Below, in pieces: positions 1-9,775 of a DNA stretch of 64,000 nucleotides (the stretch's first letter is position 1; each line of letters starts with the position of its first letter). A model generated the notes under the pieces. It had not been told where the DNA came from. It saw only the letters and a list, made by a program, of their open reading frames with translations, and searched no databases. This stretch comes from Bauldia sp963759235. GTDB taxonomy: Bacteria > Pseudomonadota > Alphaproteobacteria > Rhizobiales > Kaistiaceae. Made by a program: the position numbers and the translations under genes. The stretch covers positions 248,001 through 312,000 of the forward strand of contig CAVWYO010000001.1 in assembly GCA_963759235.1 (NCBI GenBank), given 5' to 3'.

Positions 1-173
1 TTGCGGGCGAGCGCCTTCCCGCCTGCCGACTCGACCGCCGCAACCGTCGCCGCCGCCGCCTCGTCATTGCCGAGATAGCTGAACACCGCCGACCAGCCGC
101 GCTTCCCCGCCAAGCGGGCGGTGGCCGCGCCAATTCCTCGCCCGCCGCCGGTGATCACGATCGTCTTGCTCAT
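1..173 (-). CDS. SDR family oxidoreductase (N-terminal part only)
   Basis: Reading leftward from an ATG at 173, the first 57 residues carry the NAD(P)-binding signature TGGGRGIG of short-chain dehydrogenases/reductases near residues 8-15, followed by the usual first helix. The gene runs off the left edge, so the YxxxK active site and the substrate-binding region are not visible. It is divergent from the denD-like gene across about 135 bp, so the two may share a control region. The family assignment is firm; the substrate cannot be told. Confidence 0.8.
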   Translation of the reverse strand, partial: MSKTIVITGGGRGIGAATARLAGKRGWSAVFSYLGNDEAAAATVAAVESAGGKALAR

Positions 174-308
174 GCTCGCTCCTGATCATATTGCATAGCT
201 CGCGGCGACATATGACCGCCGCCGAAGGAAGGCTGTATAAAGGATGGCTTCCGATTCCGGGGGAAAGCGTAACGGATTTTCGGGCCATTCTGCACGGGGG
301 ACGCTCAG

Positions 309-1292
309 ATGCACATCCTGATTATCGGCGCGGCGGGCATGGTCGGCTCGAAGCTGACCGCGCGCCTCGTCAAAGACGGTACTCTCGGCGACAAGCCGAT
401 CGACAAGGCGACACTGGTCGACGTTGTCGCACCGGCCAAGCCGGCCGACGCGCCTTTCGACGTCGAGACGCTCGCCGCGGACCTTGCCGGGACCGGTGTC
501 GCCGCATCTCTGGTCGCCGCGCGGCCCGACGTGATCTTCCACCTGGCGGCCATCGTGTCCGGCGAGGCCGAGGCGGATTTCGACAAAGGCTACCGGGTCA
601 ACCTCGATGGGACGCGACGGCTGTTCGACGCCATCCAGGCGTTCAGCAACCACTATACCCCTCGCGTGGTGTTCACGTCGTCGATCGCGGTATTCGGCGC
701 GCCGTTTCCCGACGCGATCCCCGACGATTTCCATCACACCCCGCTCACCTCCTACGGAACCCAGAAGGCGATCGGCGAATTGTTGCTGGCCGATTATACC
801 CGCCGCGGTTTCATGGACGGGATCGGCATCCGCTTGCCGACCATCTGCGTCCGGCCCGGCAAGCCGAACAAAGCGGCATCCGGCTTCTTTTCCAATATCA
901 TCCGCGAACCGCTGGCCGGCAAGGAAGCGGTGCTGCCGGTGTCGGAGGATGTCCGCCATTGGCATGCGAGCCCGCGCGCAGCGGTCAATTTCCTGGTTCA
1001 TGCCGCGACGATCGACGGCGCGAAGGTCGGGCCGCGGCGCAATCTCACCATGCCGGGCGTTTCGGCGACGGTGGGCGAACAGATCGCGGCGCTTCGCAAG
1101 GTTGCCGGCGACAACGTTGTCAAGCGCATCCGCGTCGAACCGGACGAGACCATCGTGCGCATCGTCGCGGGCTGGCCGCGCAACTTCGCGCCGGAGCGCG
1201 CTCCGGCACTCGGCTTCCGCGCCGAATCGAGCTTCGAGGAGATCATCCGCATCCACATCGAGGATGAGCTCGCCGGCGATTTCGTCGCCTGA
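309..1292 (+). CDS. denD: NAD-dependent epimerase/dehydratase family, D-erythronate dehydrogenase-like
   Basis: A 327-residue extended SDR. It starts with the Rossmann motif GAAGMVG (about residues 7-13) and has the catalytic YGTQK (YxxxK) in its middle third. Length, N-terminus and layout resemble DenD, which oxidises D-erythronate at C2 to 2-oxo-D-erythronate in C4 sugar-acid catabolism. A purine-rich stretch sits a few bases before the ATG at 309. The next gene, convergent and only 6 bp away, is a 2-hydroxyacid dehydrogenase, which also fits sugar-acid metabolism. No other den genes (aldolase, kinase) are in the window, so the precise substrate is inferred from the family. Confidence 0.75.
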   Translation: MHILIIGAAGMVGSKLTARLVKDGTLGDKPIDKATLVDVVAPAKPADAPFDVETLAADLAGTGVAASLVAARPDVIFHLAAIVSGEAEADFDKGYRVNLDGTRRLFDAIQAFSNHYTPRVVFTSSIAVFGAPFPDAIPDDFHHTPLTSYGTQKAIGELLLADYTRRGFMDGIGIRLPTICVRPGKPNKAASGFFSNIIREPLAGKEAVLPVSEDVRHWHASPRAAVNFLVHAATIDGAKVGPRRNLTMPGVSATVGEQIAALRKVAGDNVVKRIRVEPDETIVRIVAGWPRNFAPERAPALGFRAESSFEEIIRIHIEDELAGDFVA

Positions 1293-1298
1293 CGAGCG

Positions 1299-2270
1299 TC
1301 AGCCTTTCGCCGGCACCGGTGTCTCGGGCACCGGTGTCAGCGCCGCGCGCTTCTCGAACCAATTGGTCAGATTGTCGATCATCAGCTGACCCATTGCGTC
1401 GCGGGTATAGACCGAGGCCGAGCCGAGATGGGGGAAGAGCACGACATTGTCGAGCCGGAGCAGCGCCTCTGGAACATGCGGCTCGTTGGTGAAGACGTCG
1501 AGCCCCGCCGCCAGGATCGTCCGCGAACGGAGCGCCTCGATCAGCGCTTGATCGTCGACGATCGAGCCGCGACCGATGTTGATCAGCACTCCGTCGGGGC
1601 CGAGCGCCGTCAGAATATCCGCATCGACCAATCCGGTGGTTTCCGGAGTGCCGGGCGCGACGATCATCAGCGTGTCGACCGCCTCGGCCATCGATTTCAG
1701 GTCCGGATAGTAGCGATAGGCCGCACCTTCCCGCGGCCGCCGGTTGTGGTAGACGACCGGCACCTTCATCGCCTCCAGGCGTCGGGCGATGGCGAGGCCG
1801 ATGCGGCCAAGCCCGAGAATGCCGACGGTGCGATTGCGGAGCGTCGCCCGGCTCAACGGATAGGGGCCCTCCGCCTCCCATCGCCCGGCGCGAAGATAGC
1901 TTTCCGCCGCGGACAGCTCGCGCACCGTGGTGAGCAGCAGGCCGAGAGCGGTATCGGCGACCTCCTCGGTCAACACGTCCGGCGTATTGGTGACGACGAT
2001 CCCCTTGCCGGCACAATAGCCGAGATCGATCCCGTCGTAGCCGACACCGAAATTCGCGATCATTTCCAGTTCCGGCAGCCGCTCCAACAGGTCGCGCCGG
2101 ATATCGAAATGGGCGCCGCGGGCGATACCGCGGATCGTGCCGCCGGCTTCGCCGAGCACATGGTCGAGATCGGCCGCCTCGGCGGCGCGATCGCAGGCGA
2201 AATACTGCGAAAGAGTTTCGAGCGCTTTGGGACGCAACGCCCCAACCACCAAAACGCCGACCTTAGCCAT
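1299..2270 (-). CDS. D-isomer specific 2-hydroxyacid dehydrogenase (GhrB/SerA superfamily)
   Basis: A 323-residue NAD(P)-dependent dehydrogenase that interconverts a 2-oxo acid such as glyoxylate or hydroxypyruvate with the matching D-2-hydroxy acid. The nucleotide-binding motif GLGRIG lies at 153-158. The catalytic triad of the family is visible: Arg234 in NIGRGS, Glu263 in TNEP and His281 in FPHLGS. The length is normal. It is the last gene of a leftward series behind the DMT exporter, with a gap of about 60 bp, and meets the denD-like gene tail to tail. The substrate is not determined. Confidence 0.85.
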   Translation of the reverse strand: MAKVGVLVVGALRPKALETLSQYFACDRAAEAADLDHVLGEAGGTIRGIARGAHFDIRRDLLERLPELEMIANFGVGYDGIDLGYCAGKGIVVTNTPDVLTEEVADTALGLLLTTVRELSAAESYLRAGRWEAEGPYPLSRATLRNRTVGILGLGRIGLAIARRLEAMKVPVVYHNRRPREGAAYRYYPDLKSMAEAVDTLMIVAPGTPETTGLVDADILTALGPDGVLINIGRGSIVDDQALIEALRSRTILAAGLDVFTNEPHVPEALLRLDNVVLFPHLGSASVYTRDAMGQLMIDNLTNWFEKRAALTPVPETPVPAKG

Positions 2271-2333
2271 GATCCCCGATCCGTCCCGACAAGCGCGCCA
2301 CGATAGCGGCCGCTACCGAAAATGTCTTCCTCC

Positions 2334-3227
2334 TCAGCGGTCGCCGTGAACCTGCTGACGATAGAGGATGTAGAGAGCGCTGCCGACGATGATCACCGCG
2401 CCGAGCAGCGTGTAGCGGTCCGGAAGCTGACCAAAGAACAGATAGCTGGCGGCCGACATCCAGATCAACTGCGTGTAGATGAACGGCGACAGGACCGGAG
2501 TCGGCGCCAGGCGGTTGGCGTGGATCAGCATCCAGTGGCCGAGAGCGCCGCAAAGCCCGGTCGCTACCATCGCGCCGGCGACGCCGAGCGTCGGCGGCCA
2601 TTCCGCCCCCGGCAAAGCCGCCGGGGCGAGCATGATGCTCGGTACGATTCCGGATATCAGGATCATTCCTTCCGCCGAATCGGTGGCCGCCAGATGGCGG
2701 GTGTAGAGGAGATAGGCGACGTAGCTCGCCATCGCCGCGATGGAATAGAGCATCGCCGGCTCGAAAGCGGAGGTTCCCGGCCGGATGACGATCAGCACGC
2801 CGACGAAGCCGACCGCGATCGCCGCCCAGCGCCGCGGACCGACCCATTCGCCGAGAAGCGGCCCGGAGAGCGCGGCAATGAGGAGGGCGCCGGAGAACAT
2901 GATCGTCGTCGTCTGGTCGAGGCGAAGCGTGCGGAGCGCGAGAAAATTGAACACCGTCGATCCGAACAGAAAGACAGAACGGATGATCTGGGCGGCCGGC
3001 CGGCGCGTCCGGTAGGGCGCCCAGTCCCGCCACGGCCGCAGGATCAGGGAAGCGACGACCGCGTGGACCAGAAAGCGTACCCAGGCGACTTCCAGGGGCG
3101 GCACGAAGCGGCCTGAGTATTTCGCGGCGCTGTCGAGCAGCGTGAACAACAAGAGCGAGCCGCAGAACAGCCCGATGCCGCGCAGGCGTGCCGCGGCGTC
3201 ACCCGCATCGTGCAAGGGGGTGGCCAA
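2334..3227 (-). CDS. DMT superfamily transporter, EamA domains
   Basis: A 297-residue inner-membrane protein with about ten hydrophobic segments arranged as two repeated EamA halves, the layout of drug/metabolite (RhaT/YdcZ-type) exporters. Glycine- and proline-rich turns and the PLLGEWVGPRRW-type motif at the end of the first half are typical. It follows the SDR gene by 12 bp on the same strand and is probably co-transcribed. Its cargo cannot be read from the sequence; the context suggests efflux of a metabolite made by the neighbouring catabolic enzymes. Confidence 0.85.
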   Translation of the reverse strand: MATPLHDAGDAAARLRGIGLFCGSLLLFTLLDSAAKYSGRFVPPLEVAWVRFLVHAVVASLILRPWRDWAPYRTRRPAAQIIRSVFLFGSTVFNFLALRTLRLDQTTTIMFSGALLIAALSGPLLGEWVGPRRWAAIAVGFVGVLIVIRPGTSAFEPAMLYSIAAMASYVAYLLYTRHLAATDSAEGMILISGIVPSIMLAPAALPGAEWPPTLGVAGAMVATGLCGALGHWMLIHANRLAPTPVLSPFIYTQLIWMSAASYLFFGQLPDRYTLLGAVIIVGSALYILYRQQVHGDR

Positions 3228-3239
3228 AAATGGCTGCCT

Positions 3240-3995
<756 letters not shown>

Positions 3996-4086
3996 GGAAC
4001 GGTGCGCCCCTCTTGTTTTTGCGGGGGCGATCCTATTCCGCCGCTTCCCTCGCGAGCAACCCGAACCGGGCGCGGTCGAGCGAAAG

Positions 4087-4578
4087 CTACAGCGAAACGC
4101 CTTCCTGCGCTTCATCGTCGGCGGCGAGTTCCTGATCGTCGCCGTTGGCCGCCGCGCCGAGATTGCGCTCGACTTGCCGGAGCAGCTTCCGCAGCCGCTT
4201 GCGGTCCTTGTCATCGATGCCGGAGAGCGCGTCCTTCTCGACGCGCTTCCACACCTTGTCGATCGCCGCGATGACGCGCTGGCCGCGCTCGGTGAGGAAG
4301 ACCAGCGCCTGGCGGCCGTCTCCCTTCGAGGCTTTGCGCTCGACGTAGTCCTGCGCCGCCAGCCGGCTTATCATCTTGGTCACTGTCGGCGGCTGCACGC
4401 CAAGAGCGTTGGCGAGATCGGTCATCGACTGGCCGTCCTTGTCGCCCAGCGTCTTCAGCAGACTCTCCTGACCGGAATGCAGTTCGATGCGTGCGAGGCG
4501 ACTGCCGGCCCGCACCCGATAGGCATGGGCGGCCTGCGCCAATCTGAACGTCACAGTCCGCCGATGGTCGAACGCCAT
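4087..4578 (-). CDS. MarR family transcriptional regulator
   Basis: A 163-residue winged-helix repressor. The recognition region has the MarR pattern of a helix ending in VQPPTVTKMISRL followed by a wing rich in Lys, Asp and Arg (KASKGDGRQAL). The C-terminal extension is highly charged and acidic. Start chosen at the ATG at 4578; an upstream in-frame ATG at 4632 would add 18 non-conserved residues. It lies in the leftward series behind the flavodoxin-fold reductase and before the SDR, so it may sense a catabolic intermediate or aromatic effector and control these genes. That role is inferred from position only. Confidence 0.85.
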   Translation of the reverse strand: MAFDHRRTVTFRLAQAAHAYRVRAGSRLARIELHSGQESLLKTLGDKDGQSMTDLANALGVQPPTVTKMISRLAAQDYVERKASKGDGRQALVFLTERGQRVIAAIDKVWKRVEKDALSGIDDKDRKRLRKLLRQVERNLGAAANGDDQELAADDEAQEGVSL

Positions 4579-4639
4579 GATTATGCGCCTAAGTGAAAAA
4601 CATGTCGGTCTGATGACAGTTGCCGGCGGCAAACCGCGA

Positions 4640-5221
4640 TCAGAAGGCGGTCATGGTGCGGCGCACCTTCTGCATGAAGTCGGCGCGACTGCGCTCCGTC
4701 GAGCGGTTCATGTCGTAGTGAGCGAGGTAAATAACCGGCGCGCCGGGCCGGATGGTGACGCGCATGTGCCGGCGCGCCATCTTGCGGGGCGGGTCGCCCA
4801 TCAAAAAGGCCCGTATCCGCGTGCCGCCATAGGTCACCACGGAGGCGTATTTGCGAATGTTGCGCAGGCACGGCTGGGCTTTGCCGTCCTTCAGCTCGAA
4901 AGAGACGCCGGGCAGAAAGACCCGGTCGACAAATCCCTTGAGCATGGCCGGATAACCGAAATTCCACACCGGGTGAACGAAGACCAGCCCCTCCGCATCG
5001 AGGAGCCGCTGGACATAGCCGTCGACGTTCTTCCGGTTGATCGACAGGTCCTCATAGGTGAGGCGCTCCTCCTCGGTCATCACCGGCGTGAACCCTTCGG
5101 CATAGAGATCGCAGTCGTCGACCCGGTGTCCGGCCTCGGCAAGGGTTTCCACCACCGTCTTGTGGAGGCCGGCGCCGAAGCTTCCTCCGACCGGATGGGC
5201 GAACACGACAAGCACGCGCAT
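4640..5221 (-). CDS. NAD(P)H dehydrogenase (quinone)-like flavodoxin-fold protein
   Basis: A 193-residue protein of the flavodoxin_2 family (MdaB/KefF/NQO-like). It begins with FAHPVGGSFG, the FMN/FAD phosphate-binding loop typical of the family, and contains the HPVWNFGYPAMLKGFVDRV block that shapes the active site. Such enzymes carry out two-electron reduction of quinones or other small acceptors using NAD(P)H. It sits 24 bp downstream of the flavin oxidoreductase gene at 5246-6652 on the same strand, so it may handle an oxidised product of that enzyme. Confidence 0.8.
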   Translation of the reverse strand: MRVLVVFAHPVGGSFGAGLHKTVVETLAEAGHRVDDCDLYAEGFTPVMTEEERLTYEDLSINRKNVDGYVQRLLDAEGLVFVHPVWNFGYPAMLKGFVDRVFLPGVSFELKDGKAQPCLRNIRKYASVVTYGGTRIRAFLMGDPPRKMARRHMRVTIRPGAPVIYLAHYDMNRSTERSRADFMQKVRRTMTAF

Positions 5222-5245
5222 CGAATGTCTCCCCGGGTCCCGCGA

Positions 5246-6652
5246 TTATTCCGCCGCCGCGCGCAGGCCCGGGAACAGATAGACCTTGTTGGATTTCCAG
5301 TCGAAGTCCGGGTTCTCCCACGCCACCATCTTGCCCGGATTGAGAAGCCCCTTGGGGTCGGCCTGGCGCTTGAAGGCGAGCTGTATCTCGTCCGTCCGCT
5401 TCATGCCGCCCTCCTCCAGCGTGTAACGGTGCGGATTGAAGATCGGGCAGCCATTGTCCTCGTGGATCGCCATGATCTCGTCGAGGCGCTGGTCGGTGGT
5501 GTAGCGAACGATCGGCAGGCCGGTACAGGCGATATTGCCGTCGAAGCGGATGAATTCGAGGTGGCCCGGCACTTCGTCGCCGAAGATCCTGGTCATCCGG
5601 GCAACGCTCTCGACATGGGTCGGAAACGGGTAGAGCACCTGCAGATAGGTGATGGTCGGATCGACCCTTAGCCCCCTCAGCGTCGTGTGGTTCCAGGTCA
5701 ATTCGAAGACCGGCGGCAGCCCCTTCTTCTCGTCCTCGGTGGCGATATCGGCGCGGAAGCGGATCTCCGCCTTCTCCCGCCCGGCAAGGGCGAGGAACGG
5801 ATCCATGGCGTGCGGCGCGACCATCAGCAGGACGACCGAGTCGGCCCTGTCGAGGAACTTCTGGTGCCGGAGGAAATAATCGTGCGGCACCGGCGCCGCC
5901 ACGGTGGCGATCTCCTTGAAGAGCAACCCGTCCTGGTTGGCGAGCAGATTGGCGAAGGCGACCGCGCGCAGATAGTCGTCGAAGCCGACGATAACGTCGA
6001 CCCAGTCATAGGCGGCGTCGAGCGGGAATTCGACCTCGGTGATGATGCCGTTGGTGCCGTAGGCGTGCATCACCTTGTGGAGGTCCCAGCCCTTGAGTTC
6101 GAGGACGCGCGGCTCCGCCTCCATGGTAACCACGCGGAGCCGCAGCACGTTGCCGAGGTCGCGCAAGCCCCCCCAATTGATCGAGCCGATTCCCCCCGAT
6201 CCGCCGGCGGCGAAGCCGGCGATCGACGCGGTGTTGTAGGTCGAGGGGTGCAGCCTGATCTCCTGGCCGGTCTTGCGGGTCTCGCGATCGATGTGGGCGA
6301 GCACGGCGCCCGGTTCGGCGACGGCGCGACCGCGCTCGACCGCCTTCAGCCCGTTCATCTCGGCGAGGCTTAGGACCACGCCGCCCGAAAGCGGCATCGC
6401 CTGACCGTAGTTGCCCGTCCCCGAGCCGCGCGGCGTCACCGGAACGCCAAGCCCATAGCAGGTCCTGAGGACGCGGATCACCTCGGCCTCGGTCTTCGGC
6501 GAGACGATCAGGTCGCCGGTGACGTGATCGAGCTCCCGCTTGAGGACCGGCGAATACCAGAAGAAATCGCGGCTCTTCTGCTTCACGATCGCCGGGTTGT
6601 CCTCGATCCTGATGCCGTCGAGAGCGGTCTTCAGCGCGGCGATGTCGGTCAT
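5246..6652 (-). CDS. FAD-binding oxidoreductase (PCMH/GlcD family), copy A
   Basis: A 468-residue flavoprotein of the FAD/FMN-containing dehydrogenase family. The PCMH-type FAD-binding domain is recognised by TPRGSGTGNYGQAMPL around residues 95-110, a glycine-rich GFAAGGSGGIGSINWG block near 150-165, and the closing NPGKMVAW. Its start overlaps the stop of the deaminase gene by 4 bp (ATGA), a sign of coupling. The oxidoreductase at 14272-15678 has the same length and shares most of these blocks, so the two are paralogues on opposite arms of the cluster. The likely role is oxidation of a ring-opened or hydroxylated intermediate; the substrate is not known. Confidence 0.85.
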   Translation of the reverse strand: MTDIAALKTALDGIRIEDNPAIVKQKSRDFFWYSPVLKRELDHVTGDLIVSPKTEAEVIRVLRTCYGLGVPVTPRGSGTGNYGQAMPLSGGVVLSLAEMNGLKAVERGRAVAEPGAVLAHIDRETRKTGQEIRLHPSTYNTASIAGFAAGGSGGIGSINWGGLRDLGNVLRLRVVTMEAEPRVLELKGWDLHKVMHAYGTNGIITEVEFPLDAAYDWVDVIVGFDDYLRAVAFANLLANQDGLLFKEIATVAAPVPHDYFLRHQKFLDRADSVVLLMVAPHAMDPFLALAGREKAEIRFRADIATEDEKKGLPPVFELTWNHTTLRGLRVDPTITYLQVLYPFPTHVESVARMTRIFGDEVPGHLEFIRFDGNIACTGLPIVRYTTDQRLDEIMAIHEDNGCPIFNPHRYTLEEGGMKRTDEIQLAFKRQADPKGLLNPGKMVAWENPDFDWKSNKVYLFPGLRAAAE

Positions 6653-7968
6653 TCGGAATGCCCCATCAGGTCGTCAAGCTCCCGGTAGTCGGGCAGCGTC
6701 CGGTCGATCGCGACCCCGGAGCGTAGCACCGTCCGGTCCGCCTGGGGACGGGCGAGCAGCTCCGTCCACGTCCGCGCGCGAAAAAGCACCAGGTCGGCGG
6801 GCCGGCCGGCGGCGATGACCCCGTGATCGTCGCGGCCGATGATTGCGGCCGGCGATCGCCCGGTCAGGCTCGCCCAGGCGCCAATCGGGTGATCGAGATG
6901 AATGATCCGCACCGCCTCGCGAAACACCTCCAGCATGTCGAGGTCGCCATAGGCATAGAAAGGATCGCGGGTATTGTCGGAGGCGACGGCAACCGGAACG
7001 TCGCGGGCCATCAGCTCGTGGAGGAGCGTCACCCCCCGCCAGCGCGGCGTCCGCCCGGCGAAGCGGTCCTGCAGGTACATGTTGCACATCGGCAGCGAAA
7101 CGACGGCGATGCCGGCCTCGGCCACCCGCTCCATCGTCGCGTCGGCCTCCGCCGCCGGCTGGGTGGCGAGCGAGCAGCAGTGCCCGGCAACGATGCGGCC
7201 GGGGAAACCGGTGCGGATCGCCGCCTCGGCGATATGGCGGAGCGAGCAGGCGGCGGGATCGCCGGACTCGTCGACATGGAAGTCGAGGTCGAGGCCGCGA
7301 TCGCCGGCCCGCTGCATCATCATCTCCAGGGCGCGGTCGAGGTCCGGCACCATGAAGCTCGCCGCCCCGAGCACACCGCCATGATCGGCGATCATCGCCA
7401 CGATTTCGTCGGCGAAGCGCTCGTCGAGGAAAAGGTCGATCGGGAACAGCGACACGGCCTGAAGGTCGACGCGGCCGGCCCAACGGTCCCGCGTCTCGGC
7501 GAAAACGGGCCAGGAGATGCGGTGCTGCGGCGGCGACGAATCGAGGTGGGTCCGCAGCAGCGACGTGCCGTGGGCATAGGCGGCGCGCAGGCTGAAATCC
7601 ATCCGCCGCGCCACGTCCTCGGCCGACCATTCGGCCGCACGGTCCACCTCGACCGCCTCGAGCGCCGAGGCGAATGTCCCGTCCGGATTGGAACGTCGCG
7701 GCCAGATATGCCCCTTGTCGATATGCGTGTGCATGTCGACGAAGCTTGGCCACACCATGCCGCCCTGGAGATCGAGGCGAGGAAAGTCGGCCTCGCTGCC
7801 CGGCGGCGCCACCCGCTCAACGATCCCTTCGTCGATAACGATGTCGGCGGCGACGAGACCTTCCGCGTCAGGCGGGTCGGGGAGATCGTCGAGCAGGACG
7901 CCCGGAACCGTCGCATTGGCGAGGACATAGCGCGGCGATGCAGGAAGGACGGCGAAGCCCAGGCTCAT
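6649..7968 (-). CDS. Amidohydrolase, cytosine deaminase-like
   Basis: A 439-residue metal-dependent hydrolase of the cytosine deaminase group (COG0402-type). The metal and catalytic residues fall where E. coli CodA has them: His80 and His82 (MHTHIDKGH), His231 and Glu234 (FHVDES), His263 (AGHCCS) and Asp331 (SDNTRD). Known members remove the amino group from cytosine, isocytosine, creatinine or related cyclic ureas. It is 4 bp from the upstream permease and overlaps the flavin oxidoreductase, so it belongs to one transport-and-catabolism operon. The exact ring substrate is open. Confidence 0.85.
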   Translation of the reverse strand: MSLGFAVLPASPRYVLANATVPGVLLDDLPDPPDAEGLVAADIVIDEGIVERVAPPGSEADFPRLDLQGGMVWPSFVDMHTHIDKGHIWPRRSNPDGTFASALEAVEVDRAAEWSAEDVARRMDFSLRAAYAHGTSLLRTHLDSSPPQHRISWPVFAETRDRWAGRVDLQAVSLFPIDLFLDERFADEIVAMIADHGGVLGAASFMVPDLDRALEMMMQRAGDRGLDLDFHVDESGDPAACSLRHIAEAAIRTGFPGRIVAGHCCSLATQPAAEADATMERVAEAGIAVVSLPMCNMYLQDRFAGRTPRWRGVTLLHELMARDVPVAVASDNTRDPFYAYGDLDMLEVFREAVRIIHLDHPIGAWASLTGRSPAAIIGRDDHGVIAAGRPADLVLFRARTWTELLARPQADRTVLRSGVAIDRTLPDYRELDDLMGHSE

Positions 7969-7972
7969 CGCC

Positions 7973-8863
7973 TCAGTTCTCCCGCCGGACGGCGCTCTCG
8001 TGCCATTTCCTGAGGAGAAGGTATGAGACCAGGCTGGTGCAGGCGAAGATCAGCACGCCGGTGAGCGACAGAAGCACGAGCGCCGCGAACAGGCGCGGGA
8101 TGTTGAGCCGGTATTGCGATTCGAGCAGGCGGAAGGCGAGGCCCGAACCGGCGCCGGCGGTGCCGGCGGCAAATTCGGCGACGACGGCGGCGATCAGCGC
8201 CAGCCCGCCGGCGATCCTCAGCCCAGCGAGGAAATAGGGGAGTGCGCTCGGCAGTTGCAGGAAGATCAGCGTCCGCCAGCGGCCGGCGCCATAGAGCTCG
8301 AAGAGGTTGAGGAGGTTGTGGTCGGTGCTCTTCAGCCCCTGCGTCGTGTTGGACAGCACCGGGAAGAAGGCGACGATCCAGGCGCAGATCAGAATCGCGC
8401 TCTGGGTGGTCGGCGCATAGATCAGGATCAGCGGCGCGATCGCCACGATCGGCGTCACCTGGAGAATGACCGCATAGGGATAGAGCGCCCGTTCGATCCA
8501 TCGCGACTGGGCCATCAGGATGGCCAGCGCGACGCCGCCGACCAGCGCAATGAAGAGCGCCGTGAAGGTGATCTTGACGGTGACCCAGAGGGCTGCGAGC
8601 AGAATCGGCCAGTCGGTCGCCAGCGCCTGTGCGACCCGCACCGGGCTCGGCAAGATGTAGTGCGGCACGTCGTAGACCGTCACGTAGACCTGCCAGACGA
8701 CGAGAAGCAGGACCAGCATGCCGACCGGCAGGGCGATCCGCGCGATGCGGGCGGCCCGCGTCGCCTCCTCCGGCGGCCGCGGAGCCTCGTCGGTCTCGAT
8801 GACCTCTTCCCCGGCGCCGGCGGCGACGTCCCGCTCGTGCTTGTCGAGATCGATGGTGGTCAT
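7973..8863 (-). CDS. ABC transporter permease (SsuC/TauC type)
   Basis: A 296-residue inner-membrane permease with a hydrophilic N-terminal stretch of about 45 residues and then six or so membrane segments. The conserved cytoplasmic loop contacting the ATPase (YGAGRWRTLIFLQLPSALP region) is present. Start at the ATG at 8863 overlaps the ATPase stop codon at 8860 (ATGA); the longer open frame to 9097 would run back inside the ATPase gene and is unlikely. It forms one importer with the ATPase and the substrate-binding protein upstream. Confidence 0.88.
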   Translation of the reverse strand: MTTIDLDKHERDVAAGAGEEVIETDEAPRPPEEATRAARIARIALPVGMLVLLLVVWQVYVTVYDVPHYILPSPVRVAQALATDWPILLAALWVTVKITFTALFIALVGGVALAILMAQSRWIERALYPYAVILQVTPIVAIAPLILIYAPTTQSAILICAWIVAFFPVLSNTTQGLKSTDHNLLNLFELYGAGRWRTLIFLQLPSALPYFLAGLRIAGGLALIAAVVAEFAAGTAGAGSGLAFRLLESQYRLNIPRLFAALVLLSLTGVLIFACTSLVSYLLLRKWHESAVRREN

Positions 8864-9693
8864 GCGTGGCCGCTGTGCTCCACCGCTGCGTGCAGGGCGC
8901 CCGAGGTCTTGCGGCAATACTCGTTGTAGACGCTGGAGGTGCGGAACTCCTCCTCGCGCGGGTAGGGCGCATCGATCGACAATTCGTCGACCACCCGGCC
9001 CGGCCGCGCCGCCATCACCACGATCCGGCTCGACAGATAAACCGACTCGAACACCGAATGGGTGACGAAGATGACCGTCCAGCCGAACGTTTCCCACAGA
9101 TGGAGGAGATCGTTGTTGAGCTTGAAGCGGGTGATCTCGTCGAGCGCGGCGAACGGCTCGTCCATGAGCAGGAGCTTCGGCCGGGTGATCAGGGCGCGGG
9201 CGATGGAGACCCGCATCTTCATGCCGCCCGACAGCTCACGCGGAAAAGAATCGGAAAACTTGTCGAGCCCGACCATGCGCAGGGCTTCCATCACCTTGTC
9301 GCGGGCGGCGGAGCGGGAGACCCCCTTGAGCCGCAAGGGCAGCCAGACATTGGAAAACACCGTCGCCCACGGCATCAGGGTCGGTTCCTGGAACACGAAG
9401 CCGATCTCGCGTTCCGGCCTGCCCGCGGCGTCATGGGCGGCACCCGGCCAGTCGAGAGTGCCGCCGCTGGTGTCGCCGAGGCCGGCGATGATGCGGAGCG
9501 CCGTCGATTTGCCGCAGCCGGACGGTCCGAGCAGGCTGACGAACTCCCCCTCGCCGACGTCGAGCGACATGTCCTTGAGCGCCACCGTGCCGTTGGAAAA
9601 CACCTTCGACACGTTGCGCAGCGACACCAGCGGCGCATGGCCGCCGGCCGGCCGGTCGGGTCGGAAGTCGGACGCCTGGCTCTGGTTCAACAC
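8860..9693 (-). CDS. ABC transporter ATP-binding protein (SsuB/TauB type)
   Basis: A 277-residue ATPase if read from a GTG at 9693. Walker A is GPSGCGKST (about 56-64), the signature is LSGGMKMR, and Walker B is LLMDEPFAALDE. The open frame continues upstream to 9870, but that part lies over the end of the substrate-binding gene and has no family character. A GGAA eight or so bases before the GTG at 9693 supports it; a TTG at 9699 or 9690 is also possible. A strong hairpin (9729-9757) separates it from the binding-protein gene. Confidence 0.85.
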   Translation of the reverse strand: MLNQSQASDFRPDRPAGGHAPLVSLRNVSKVFSNGTVALKDMSLDVGEGEFVSLLGPSGCGKSTALRIIAGLGDTSGGTLDWPGAAHDAAGRPEREIGFVFQEPTLMPWATVFSNVWLPLRLKGVSRSAARDKVMEALRMVGLDKFSDSFPRELSGGMKMRVSIARALITRPKLLLMDEPFAALDEITRFKLNNDLLHLWETFGWTVIFVTHSVFESVYLSSRIVVMAARPGRVVDELSIDAPYPREEEFRTSSVYNEYCRKTSGALHAAVEHSGHA

Positions 9694-9728
9694 GATCAAT
9701 TCCGCGGGCGAAACGCAGCTCAAACGCA

Positions 9729-9757
9729 CGATCCCGGGGCAACGCGCCCCGGGATCG
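9729..9757 (-). terminator. Intercistronic GC-rich hairpin between binding protein and ATPase genes
   Basis: Perfect 12-bp inverted repeat (9729-9740 with 9746-9757) around a 5-nt loop, lying after the binding-protein stop and before the ATPase start. No run of T follows, so it is not a classic intrinsic terminator. Hairpins in this position in ABC operons often protect the upstream message or cause partial termination, giving an excess of binding protein. That role is inferred. Confidence 0.6.
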
Positions 9758-9775
9758 CCGCTCCGGGTCTCTGGT

